NCBI GenBank assembly: GCA_041570235.1
Contig: JBFFWN010000023.1
Span: forward strand, 1 to 22,720
Origin: SZUA-36 sp041570235
GTDB taxonomy: Bacteria; Pseudomonadota; Gammaproteobacteria; Xanthomonadales; SZUA-36
DNA length: 22,720 nucleotides
Reading direction: 5' to 3'
The translations under genes and the position numbers were made by a program. Below are positions 1 through 6,084 of this stretch, in pieces. Every line of letters begins with the position of its first letter. The stretch's first letter is position 1. The notes under the pieces were generated by a model that saw only the letters and a list, made by a program, of their open reading frames with translations, was not told the DNA's origin and searched no databases.

Positions 1-156
1 AATGATCTCGCTGAAAAGATGAATGGTGGGTATGCGCGGATCACCGGATACCCGCTTGGGGGCAACCACCTCTTTTTTTACCTCGGGCGCACTGCCCTGA
101 AACCCCAGTAAAAACAGGTTGGCGACAACAAGGCTGATAACGATGATTCTTAACAT
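1..156 (-). CDS. Small membrane-anchored protein, possibly SPOR-domain type (partial, runs off left edge)
   Basis: Only the first 52 residues are inside the window. The ATG at 156-154 lies 7 nt after the birA stop, so it is very likely the next gene of the same operon. The product begins with a short basic start and one hydrophobic segment (about residues 3-19, IIVISLVVANLFLLGF), then turns polar (PEVKKEVVAPKRV) and ends in IPTIHLFSEI at the edge. This could be an inner-membrane anchor or an uncleaved signal. In related bacteria a SPOR-domain protein with this kind of N-terminus and an I-x-L-L/F-SE motif often follows birA-coaX. The SPOR domain itself would lie outside the window, so the family call is an inference from context and the first 50 residues. 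Confidence 0.5.
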   Translation of the reverse strand, partial: MLRIIVISLVVANLFLLGFQGSAPEVKKEVVAPKRVSGDPRIPTIHLFSEII

Positions 157-163
157 GAGCGCA

Positions 164-1162
164 TTATAACGATGTTTTGTGCAAACTCACCTCACCCGAA
201 TGCAGGCTCAGTGTTTCTTTTCCGGTATCCAGCAACAGGGCGCCGTTTTCATCGATGCCAACCGCGGTTCCCAGTATTGATTGGTTTTTTGCATAAGCGT
301 TGATCACCCGGCCATACAGGCCGTCCATTTGCTGCCAGTATGGCCGAAATGGCTCAAAGCCCTGTGCGGCAAACAGGGTCAGATCTTGCAGCAGGGCCTG
401 CAACAACAAGCCGGCAAGCCGGTTTCTCGAAAGCCCCGGCAAGTGTGATGCAAGGTCCGTCCAGGCCTGGTCTATCTCGGCCGTTTGCTCGGTCTCGGGC
501 ATGTACACATTGATACCCACGCCGATCACGGCATGGCATGGCCCGCGGTTATCGCTTTGGATATCCACCAGGCATCCCGATAATTTCCGCCCATCCAGCA
601 ACAGGTCGTTGGGCCATTTCACACGATGCCCTTCCAGCCCTGCGCCACCCAGGGCCTTGGATACGGCCAGGGCAACCACCAATGGCAGACAACCCAGTTC
701 GGCCAGCGGATTTTGAAATTGCCAGCCCAAAGAAAGATAAATGTTTCTTGCAAAGGGCGAAACCCAGCGGCGCCCGCGCCTGCCCCGGCCCGATGACTGG
801 TGCTCTGCGAACATGGCAAAAGCATGCCTGTCCTGCTCCGGCATGCGTTGTAAAGCCGAGCTGGTGGAATCCAGCGTCTCTTCTACCTTGACGGCTTTCA
901 GCATGCTGCGGGTTTCTGCATCCATTGAAGATGTGATCAACGGGGCATCCAGCAACTCGATCGTCTCGTGCAGCACAATTTCGCCGGCTGCATTTTCTTC
1001 GATACTCAAACCCAGTTGCTTAAGGTGTTGCAGATACTCAACGATGGTTTCAGCATCGCAACCCGGTTCGCGGCTCAGCTGCGCGCGGGTAAGCGGCCGC
1101 GATTCGGCCATCAGGCCCAACAGGCGTTTTACCGGGGGAAAACTCTCAGGGGGAAAACTCAT
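164..1162 (-). CDS. birA: Bifunctional biotin-[acetyl-CoA-carboxylase] ligase / biotin operon repressor
   Basis: Activates biotin with ATP to biotinyl-5'-AMP and transfers it to the lysine of the AccB carboxyl carrier protein, feeding fatty acid synthesis. With its DNA-binding domain it can also repress biotin genes. Residues 11-63 form the N-terminal winged helix-turn-helix (VKRLLGLMAESRPLTRAQLS onward). The ligase core carries the biotinyl-AMP loop GRGRRGRRW at 125-133, KWPND at 182-186 and the conserved lysine in GRKLSG near 193. The C-terminal small SH3-like domain follows (about 280-332). At 332 aa it has the size of the full bifunctional form (E. coli 321 aa). It is third in the minus-strand operon, 39 nt after plsY. 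No coaX gene follows it. Confidence 0.95.
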   Translation of the reverse strand: MSFPPESFPPVKRLLGLMAESRPLTRAQLSREPGCDAETIVEYLQHLKQLGLSIEENAAGEIVLHETIELLDAPLITSSMDAETRSMLKAVKVEETLDSTSSALQRMPEQDRHAFAMFAEHQSSGRGRRGRRWVSPFARNIYLSLGWQFQNPLAELGCLPLVVALAVSKALGGAGLEGHRVKWPNDLLLDGRKLSGCLVDIQSDNRGPCHAVIGVGINVYMPETEQTAEIDQAWTDLASHLPGLSRNRLAGLLLQALLQDLTLFAAQGFEPFRPYWQQMDGLYGRVINAYAKNQSILGTAVGIDENGALLLDTGKETLSLHSGEVSLHKTSL

Positions 1163-1201
1163 TTTACGGAGCGGTTCACGATGCGATCAGGGTGACCTGT
1201 T

Positions 1202-1840
1202 TCATTTCGATTTATTTTTGGGCGAAAAAATATGGATGCGTTCAAAACGGCTTTCCTTGCCGCCCAGCAACCGCTGTACATTTTCACGATGGGTGAACAA
1301 CAAAAACAGTGCCAGTATCAACGAAAACATCAATAACGAATCGTTGTTCATCGCCCACGAAGCCGGCACCAGGCTAAACCCTGCCAATATGGTCGAAAGC
1401 CCCACGTAACCCGTCATGATCAACGTTATCAGCCAGGTGATCAGCAATGGCAACAGCAACCAGGGCTCGATTACGATCATGGCGCCGACAGCGGTCGCGG
1501 CGCCCTTGCCGCCCCTGAACCCATGCCATATGGGAAAACAGTGCCCGACAACGGCCGCGAAACCGCAGGCCATCACCACGGTGGCCGGGTTCACATCAGT
1601 TGCCGAACCAAAAAGGCTCAATCCCGGAATCAGCCACGCAGCCAAAAAACCCTTGCCCACATCAATAATCACAACACCCAGCGCAAATACCAGGCCCTGG
1701 GTGCGAAACGCATTGGTGCCGCCGGCATTACCGCTGCCCTGCGCCCGAATATCCACCTGCCTGAACTTGCCAATCACCAGGCTGCCCGAAACCGAACCCA
1801 GCAGGTAAGCCAACACCATTTTTATGATCAAATCAGTCAT
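1202..1840 (-). CDS. plsY: Acyl-phosphate:glycerol-3-phosphate acyltransferase PlsY
   Basis: Integral membrane enzyme that transfers an acyl chain from acyl-phosphate to the sn-1 position of glycerol-3-phosphate, giving lysophosphatidic acid, the first step of phospholipid synthesis in the PlsX/PlsY route. All three family motifs are present: GSGNAGGTNAFR (35-46), GHCFPIWHGFRGGKGAAT (99-116, glycine-rich acyl-phosphate region) and HRENVQRLLGGKE (184-196). The rest is hydrophobic, with several membrane segments (about 3-24, 50-72, 85-105, 122-145, 150-183), and the 212-aa length is normal. It starts 27 nt after the fatty acid kinase fusion gene and is followed by birA. The neighbouring kinase should supply its acyl-phosphate substrate directly. 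Confidence 0.95.
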   Translation of the reverse strand: MTDLIIKMVLAYLLGSVSGSLVIGKFRQVDIRAQGSGNAGGTNAFRTQGLVFALGVVIIDVGKGFLAAWLIPGLSLFGSATDVNPATVVMACGFAAVVGHCFPIWHGFRGGKGAATAVGAMIVIEPWLLLPLLITWLITLIMTGYVGLSTILAGFSLVPASWAMNNDSLLMFSLILALFLLFTHRENVQRLLGGKESRFERIHIFSPKNKSK

Positions 1841-1867
1841 ATGTGCATTGTCACCGTTTACCCCGGC

Positions 1868-3670
1868 TCAGTTCAACTGATCGGGCTGCGGAATAAACGC
1901 CACCACCAGGCCACCGGGGCCAAGGTGTACCCCCAGGGCAGGACCGGCCTCGGTAATATGGCAGGAATGCACCCGCGGGTGCCGGCCCAGTATAAAGCGG
2001 CGTAACTCGTGCGCCCCATCCGGGTTGGCGCCATGGGCGATCAACACGCGATAACTTGTATCCCTTTGCATTTTTTTCAATGCAACCTTGCCCAAGGCCG
2101 CGGTTTTAATACCAAGGCCGGTGGCTAAACCCGCCAGCCCGAACTTGCCCTTTCTTGCCGTCATCAATGGGCTGATATGCAAAAACTCGGTGATTTTTTT
2201 TACAAACGATGGCAACCGCCCGCCGCGTTCAAGGTAGGCAAGATCATCCGCCATGGCAAAGGTGTGGCAAAGCGGCTGAAATTCGGCCAATAATTGTTCG
2301 ATGTCATCCAGCGACATGCCCTGCTTGGCGGCTTCCGCGGCTATTATGGTCAACAGGCCTTCACCGCAGCTGCCGGTTTGCGTGTCAAACACCCGCACGC
2401 GGCCATCAAAGCGCTCGGCGGCCGAGCGCGCCGCCTGCGTCGTGCCGCTCAGCTCTGTCGATAGCCCCACCGACATCACCTGGTAACCATGCCCGGTTAA
2501 CAGGTCATACTGACGGACAAAGTCGCCCAACGGGGGCTGTGATGTTTTGGGTGCTTCGCTTGATTCCTGCAGCATCTTATACAGGTCGGCCGGCATCAGT
2601 GATACATAGTCGATGTACTCGGTGGCTCCAAAGTTCAGCCTGGCCGAAACCATGTGTATGGCCAGCCTTTCCTGCTCTTCAAAGGGTATGTCCGCACCCG
2701 AATCGGTTACCACTGCCACCTGGCCGGTGTGGTTCATCAGCCTCACCTGGCGCTGCATGTCATCGGCCTTTTGCTGATGCAATTCGCCAAACTGCTCACA
2801 CAGCAGGTAAACATCACCGGGGTTATTCACATGGATATGTACCCTGATGCGGCTTTGCCCGCCAGCCACCACCAATGAACTGCAATCCAGGTGCTGCAGT
2901 TGCTGCATGATCTTGCCGCGGTCCAGTTTATCGCCTTCGATAATGCACTCGGTGCAAAAGCGGTGTTCGCCGGCATCCACCTCCATCATCGCGCTTTGGC
3001 TTACTGCCGGGTCTTCGGCTTCAAATAAAAACTCCTCGCTTGAGCCCTCTTCAATAAACGACCAGATGCCGTCCAGCAAGTCAACAAAGCCCTGGCCGCC
3101 GGCATCAACCACACCCGATTGTTTTAGCACGGGCAGCAACTCGGGCGTGCGCGCCAGCGACTCCTTTGCACACTGCACGCCATATTTAAACAGCTCACCG
3201 ATATCACGGGTGCCCTGTTTTACCTTTTGCTGCAAACCGGTGGAAAAATCTTCCAGAACGGTGGGCAGGGTGCCGGCCACCGGCTCCGACATGGCGGTCC
3301 AGGCCGCCACTGCCCCTGCCCTGCTGGCCTCTGCAAGCTCGCTGGCGCTCAACCGTGCCTGCTCTCCCAGGGATTTGCTGAAGCCGTGAAAATACTGCGC
3401 CATGATGGCCCCGGAATTGCCTCGCGAGCCATCCAAAGAAGCCCTGGCAACGCGCTGCATCAGTTGCTTTATCGACAAATTCTCAGCCGAGTGAATGGCC
3501 TCTTCCACCACTTTTAAACTGAATGCCATGTTGGTGCCGGTGTCACGGTCGGGCACCGGAAACACATTCAGGCGGTCGATATAATCACGACGCTGAAAAA
3601 CCCGTTGAATGCCGGCGCTCAGGGCCCTGGCCAAACGGTTCGCATCGATATAGGCAATGGCTTCGGTCAT
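1868..3670 (-). CDS. Fused fatty acid kinase: DhaL/DAK2 (FakA-like) - middle domain - DegV (FakB-like)
   Basis: Predicted one-chain fatty acid kinase that phosphorylates a bound fatty acid to acyl-phosphate. Residues 1-215 are a DhaL/DAK2 ATP-binding domain with NVFPVPDRDTGTNM (35-48) and GSRGNSGAI (81-89). Residues about 225-310 match the FakA middle (linker) domain, with Cys239 and an HIH pair (His278/His280). These sit almost where S. aureus FakA has Cys240, His282 and His284 (positions recalled). Residues 318-600 are a complete DegV/FakB lipid-binding domain: TDSGADIP, TSQPP, GLSTELSGTTQAA, YLERGGRLP and GVHLGPGG. The FakA C-terminal, FakB-docking domain is absent, and FakB begins in its place. 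It heads an operon with plsY and birA. In DRD the usual glycine between the metal-binding aspartates is arginine. The fusion architecture is seen; fatty acid kinase activity is inferred. Confidence 0.88.
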   Translation of the reverse strand: MTEAIAYIDANRLARALSAGIQRVFQRRDYIDRLNVFPVPDRDTGTNMAFSLKVVEEAIHSAENLSIKQLMQRVARASLDGSRGNSGAIMAQYFHGFSKSLGEQARLSASELAEASRAGAVAAWTAMSEPVAGTLPTVLEDFSTGLQQKVKQGTRDIGELFKYGVQCAKESLARTPELLPVLKQSGVVDAGGQGFVDLLDGIWSFIEEGSSEEFLFEAEDPAVSQSAMMEVDAGEHRFCTECIIEGDKLDRGKIMQQLQHLDCSSLVVAGGQSRIRVHIHVNNPGDVYLLCEQFGELHQQKADDMQRQVRLMNHTGQVAVVTDSGADIPFEEQERLAIHMVSARLNFGATEYIDYVSLMPADLYKMLQESSEAPKTSQPPLGDFVRQYDLLTGHGYQVMSVGLSTELSGTTQAARSAAERFDGRVRVFDTQTGSCGEGLLTIIAAEAAKQGMSLDDIEQLLAEFQPLCHTFAMADDLAYLERGGRLPSFVKKITEFLHISPLMTARKGKFGLAGLATGLGIKTAALGKVALKKMQRDTSYRVLIAHGANPDGAHELRRFILGRHPRVHSCHITEAGPALGVHLGPGGLVVAFIPQPDQLN

Positions 3671-3700
3671 CCGGGTTCCAGCAATTGATCTGCATTGGAA

Positions 3701-3729
3701 AGTCTAGCATGCAGTGTGATAAAAGTTCA
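3701..3729 (-). promoter_or_regulatory. Weak sigma-70-like promoter candidate for the fak-plsY-birA operon
   Basis: On the minus strand, TGAACT (3729-3724) and TAGACT (3706-3701) are separated by 17 nt and lie about 30 bases upstream of the kinase start codon. They match the consensus at only 3 of 6 and 4 of 6 positions, so this is a position-based guess. Confidence 0.22.
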
Positions 3730-3834
3730 TGCATATCAGCCCGGCGCCTGACCCGGTAAATGGCGAAAATGGCCTGATTGTGGCCAATTTATCAACCGCA
3801 TCCTGATCGGCCGGGTACTGCGGATTTCGCCCGG

Positions 3835-3858
3835 TATTGGCAAGCCTGCCTGCCAATA
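3835..3858. promoter_or_regulatory. Inverted repeat, candidate upstream activator (enhancer) site
   Basis: TATTGGCA, 8 nt, then TGCCAATA: a perfect 8-bp dyad. Its centre is about 117 bp upstream of the start point predicted from the sigma-54-like element, which is the distance at which bacterial enhancer-binding proteins usually sit. It could instead form an RNA/DNA hairpin or bind another dimeric regulator. Confidence 0.4.
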
Positions 3859-3896
3859 TTGCACAGCGCCAATGTATGCGCGGGTTCAGGCGGTTT

Positions 3897-3909
3897 TATC
3901 AAAACTGTT
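3897..3909 (+). promoter_or_regulatory. IHF-like site core between inverted repeat and promoter
   Basis: TATCAA matches the WATCAR half of the IHF consensus perfectly and is preceded by a T-run. The TTR half, 4 nt downstream, is poor (GTT). The position between the inverted repeat and the sigma-54-like promoter is where DNA bending would be expected. Weak alone; it gains weight only from the arrangement. Confidence 0.25.
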
Positions 3910-3936
3910 TTTGCCCGGTCATGGCTTATGGCACAT

Positions 3937-3953
3937 TTGGCATGGAAACTGCA
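3937..3953 (+). promoter_or_regulatory. Candidate sigma-54 (RpoN) -24/-12 promoter of the pspC-like gene
   Basis: The sequence TTGGCATGGAAACTGCA has GG (3939-3940) and GC (3951-3952) exactly 10 nt apart, and it agrees with TGGCACG-N4-TTGCA at all but two defined positions (C to T, T to C). A start point near 3964 would give a leader of about 22 nt with the ribosome-binding site at its end. A weaker sigma-70 reading overlaps it (TTTGGC 3936-3941, 16 nt, TACACT 3958-3963). E. coli psp promoters are sigma-54 dependent, so the match is biologically plausible. Confidence 0.5.
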
Positions 3954-3985
3954 TCGTTACACTTAGCGCACGACAGGAGAAAACC

Positions 3986-4324
3986 ATGCAGAGCGACACA
4001 TTTTTTGAAAGCGTTAAAAGAAACTTAAACGGTGAACCCGGACAGCCCATCGTACTGGGTGTTTGCAAAACACTGGCTGCACGGTTTAACCAGGAAGTCT
4101 GGCTGATCAGGCTGGCCGCCATTGTGCTGGGTGTCATCTACACCTTTGCCACGCTGGTCGGTTACATCCTTCTGGGCCTGTTCATGGAAGAGACCTCCTC
4201 CCGCACCAAGAGCCTGTTTGAAGGACTGGCCATCTGGTTCAGGGAGATTCTCGAAAAGATCGGCAACAAGTTCAATGATGTATTCGGCGACGATAATTCA
4301 TCAGACAGAAACCGCAACCTGTAA
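3986..4324 (+). CDS. PspC-domain inner membrane protein
   Basis: 112-aa protein with a PspC domain: IVLGVCKTLAARFNQEVWLIR (about residues 22-42) followed by a hydrophobic segment to about 67, then a charged, probably amphipathic tail (WFREILEKIGNKFNDVFGDD). PspC proteins are membrane stress sensors that in enterobacteria act with PspB and PspA in the phage-shock response. No pspA, pspB or pspF is in the window, so this is an isolated pspC-like gene and its exact role is unknown. I chose the ATG at 3986 over the longer upstream frame because AGGAG lies 7-12 nt before it and the family match begins just after it. Likely monocistronic, ending at a strong terminator. A sigma-54-like promoter precedes it. 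Confidence 0.8.
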   Translation: MQSDTFFESVKRNLNGEPGQPIVLGVCKTLAARFNQEVWLIRLAAIVLGVIYTFATLVGYILLGLFMEETSSRTKSLFEGLAIWFREILEKIGNKFNDVFGDDNSSDRNRNL

Positions 4325-4334
4325 ATGATCAACT

Positions 4335-4356
4335 GCCCGGTTGCCTGAAACCGGGC
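4335..4356 (+). other. Stem-loop after the pspC-like gene
   Basis: GCCCGGTT, 6-nt loop, AACCGGGC: a perfect 8-bp stem starting 10 nt after the pspC-like stop codon. No T-run follows, so it is not a terminator by itself. It may protect the mRNA 3' end or assist the terminator just downstream. Confidence 0.5.
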
Positions 4357-4371
4357 TTGAAAACACATAAG

Positions 4372-4400
4372 CCGCCCGTGCTGTTGCCGGGCGGTTTTTT
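4372..4400 (+). terminator. Intrinsic terminator after the pspC-like gene
   Basis: CCGCCCG (4372-4378) pairs with CGGGCGG (4388-4394) around a 9-nt loop, followed at once by six T (4395-4400). Classical rho-independent form for plus-strand transcription. It lies between two convergent genes. Read on the minus strand the stem is followed by CTTATGTGTTTT, so it may weakly stop the glutaredoxin-like gene too. Confidence 0.88.
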
Positions 4401-4405
4401 AATGT

Positions 4406-4639
4406 TCACTCTTTTAAAAATGCACCCAGGTCATCCAGGTCAAACGGCCACGAAAGTTCCTTACCCGTGTCCGTGCGTTTGAGCACCGGTATGCGCACGC
4501 CGTATTGTTCGAGCAGGTCTTCATCGGGTTCGATGTCAATTTTGCGATAGCGCGCCATCAACCCCGCTTGCAGCATGATGCCCTCCGCTTCCTCGCAAAG
4601 GTGACAGAACTCGGTGTGGTACAGAATCAGCCCGGTCAT
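4406..4639 (-). CDS. Glutaredoxin-like (DUF836-type) thioredoxin-fold protein
   Basis: 77-aa thioredoxin-fold protein of the short glutaredoxin family. It has a CHLC redox motif (Cys12, Cys15) after the first strand (GLILYHTEF), an acidic middle (KIDIEPDEDLLEQYG), the cis-proline loop GVRIPVL and a C-terminal WPFDLDDLGAFL helix. Likely a thiol-disulfide exchange protein of unknown partner. I start it at the ATG at 4639: AAGGA lies about 8 nt upstream and the fold begins there. A GTG at 4663 would add eight residues without a ribosome site. Divergent from sdaA, with only 65 bp between the two starts. The neighbouring deaminase carries an Fe-S cluster, but no functional link is shown. Confidence 0.8.
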   Translation of the reverse strand: MTGLILYHTEFCHLCEEAEGIMLQAGLMARYRKIDIEPDEDLLEQYGVRIPVLKRTDTGKELSWPFDLDDLGAFLKE

Positions 4640-4649
4640 TAGCTTTATC

Positions 4650-4678
4650 CTTTGTTTTTGCACTTTTCAGGTTAGAAT
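4650..4678 (+). promoter_or_regulatory. Candidate promoter for sdaA
   Basis: TAGAAT (4673-4678) resembles a -10 box 26 bases upstream of the sdaA start. The -35 region (around 4650-4657, T-rich) is poor. It lies in the short divergent gap with the glutaredoxin-like gene. Confidence 0.3.
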
Positions 4679-4704
4679 CATCGTTTTTCAGCGGGAAGCA
4701 TGAC

Positions 4705-6084
4705 ATGGCTGTCAGCGTTTTTGAATTATTCAAGATAGGAATCGGTCCATCCAGTTCACATACCGTTGGCCCGATGCGTGCCGCCCATACCTTTGTTCAG
4801 CGTCTTGAAAGCGCCGGGGTGCTGACTAAAACCCGGCGGGTGCAGGTCACATTGTTTGGTTCACTGGCCTTTACCGGGCGGGGTCACGGCACCGATAAGG
4901 CCGTTATCCTGGGGCTTTCCGGGCAGTTGCCCGATACCATCGACCCCGACCTGGTCGATGGCATGTTGCAGGAGATCGAATCAAGCTCGGCCATACAGCT
5001 GCCCGGTGAACACCGCATCGGCTTTAATGCAAAAAAAGACCTGGTATTCAACAAGCGCAAAAGCCTGCCGCATCACCCCAACGGCATGCGTTTTACCGCC
5101 TTCGATGCCGATGATAACGTGCTGCTCGAACGTGATTACTACTCGGTGGGCGGCGGTTTTGTGGTCAGTCACGATGATGCCGAATCCGACAGAATCGTCA
5201 AGGATGAAACCCCGTTACCGTACGAGTTCAATAGTGGCGACGAATTGCTGAGCCTGTGCAAGCAACATCAGCTGCGTATCTCACAGGTCATGATGGCCAA
5301 CGAACTGACCTGGCGTGATGAGAAAACCGTCCGGCAGGAGCTGTTGAAAATATGGGATGCCATGCAGGCCTGTATCGCCAGGGGGTTTGTCCAAACCGGC
5401 ATCCTGCCGGGCGGGCTGAACGTAGAGCGCCGCGCCCCTGCCCTTTTCCGTGAATTGAAAAACTCGGATCCCGAGGCCAGGCAGGATCCATTAAAGATTA
5501 TCGATTGGGTAAACCTGTACGCACTGGCTGTAAACGAGGAAAACGCCTCCGGCGGCCGCGTGGTCACCGCACCCACCAATGGTGCGGCGGGGATCATTCC
5601 GGCGGTTGGGCGTTATTACCAGAAGTTCGTTCCAAACAGCAATGAGGATGGCATCATCGAGTACCTGCTCACCGCGGGCGCGATCGGCATTTTATACCTG
5701 CTCAACGCTTCCATCTCGGGCGCCGAAGTCGGTTGCCAGGGCGAGGTGGGCGTGGCCTGCTCAATGGCCGCAGGTGGCTTGACGGCCGCCATGGGCGGCT
5801 CCATGGGCCAGGTTGAAAACGCAGCCGAAATCGGCATGGAGCATAACCTGGGCTTAACCTGCGACCCCGTGGGCGGACTGGTGCAAATTCCCTGTATTGA
5901 ACGAAATGCCATGGGGGCCGTCAAAGCCATAAATGCACAACGCCTCGCGGTGCAGGCCGAGGGCAAACACAAGGTTTCGCTGGATAAGGTGATCAAAACC
6001 ATGCGTGATACCGGTGCTGATATGAAAAACCGCTACAAGGAGACCTCACGTGGCGGCCTGGCCGTCAATGTAATCGAATGTTAA
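4705..6084 (+). CDS. sdaA: L-serine ammonia-lyase, iron-sulfur dependent, single chain
   Basis: Deaminates L-serine to pyruvate and ammonia using a [4Fe-4S] cluster in the cytoplasm. The N-terminal beta domain (residues about 3-165) has the signature FKIGIGPSSSHTVGPMRAA. The alpha catalytic domain (about 190-455) holds the cluster cysteines Cys344 (EVGCQGE), Cys386 (LTCDPVGG) and Cys397 (IPCIERN), plus ASGGRVVTAPTNGAAG. The protein ends in VNVIEC: the last residue, Cys459, matches the C-terminal cysteine that in the Legionella pneumophila enzyme inserts into the active site and ligates the cluster. At 459 aa it is full length. The ATG at 4705 is preceded by GGGAA. Its end overlaps the next gene by 7 nt, so the two are likely cotranslated. 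Confidence 0.96.
   Translation: MAVSVFELFKIGIGPSSSHTVGPMRAAHTFVQRLESAGVLTKTRRVQVTLFGSLAFTGRGHGTDKAVILGLSGQLPDTIDPDLVDGMLQEIESSSAIQLPGEHRIGFNAKKDLVFNKRKSLPHHPNGMRFTAFDADDNVLLERDYYSVGGGFVVSHDDAESDRIVKDETPLPYEFNSGDELLSLCKQHQLRISQVMMANELTWRDEKTVRQELLKIWDAMQACIARGFVQTGILPGGLNVERRAPALFRELKNSDPEARQDPLKIIDWVNLYALAVNEENASGGRVVTAPTNGAAGIIPAVGRYYQKFVPNSNEDGIIEYLLTAGAIGILYLLNASISGAEVGCQGEVGVACSMAAGGLTAAMGGSMGQVENAAEIGMEHNLGLTCDPVGGLVQIPCIERNAMGAVKAINAQRLAVQAEGKHKVSLDKVIKTMRDTGADMKNRYKETSRGGLAVNVIEC

Larger units (their letters stand above)
3671..3985. other. Divergent gene-free region between the fatty acid kinase operon and the pspC-like gene
   Basis: 315 bases without a convincing gene; the short ORFs here have no start signal or family resemblance. 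It holds the 5' side of two divergent units. Seen in it are a weak minus-strand sigma-70-like pair (3701-3706 as -10 and 3724-3729 as -35, 17-nt spacing), an 8-bp perfect inverted repeat at 3835-3858, a core resembling an IHF site at 3897-3909, and a sigma-54-type -24/-12 element at 3937-3953. The last three are in the usual order for an enhancer-activated promoter reading toward the pspC-like gene. Confidence 0.7.

Noticed and set aside
2209..2847. 212-codon plus-strand frame
   Set aside because: Antisense to the fused fatty acid kinase, whose domains are continuous through this stretch. Its Pro/Arg/Ser-rich translation is a shadow.
3778..4028. Short plus-strand frames in the divergent gap before the pspC-like gene
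   Set aside because: No ribosome-binding sites, overlapping one another in different frames, and they cover the regulatory-looking elements. The true pspC-like start is 3986.
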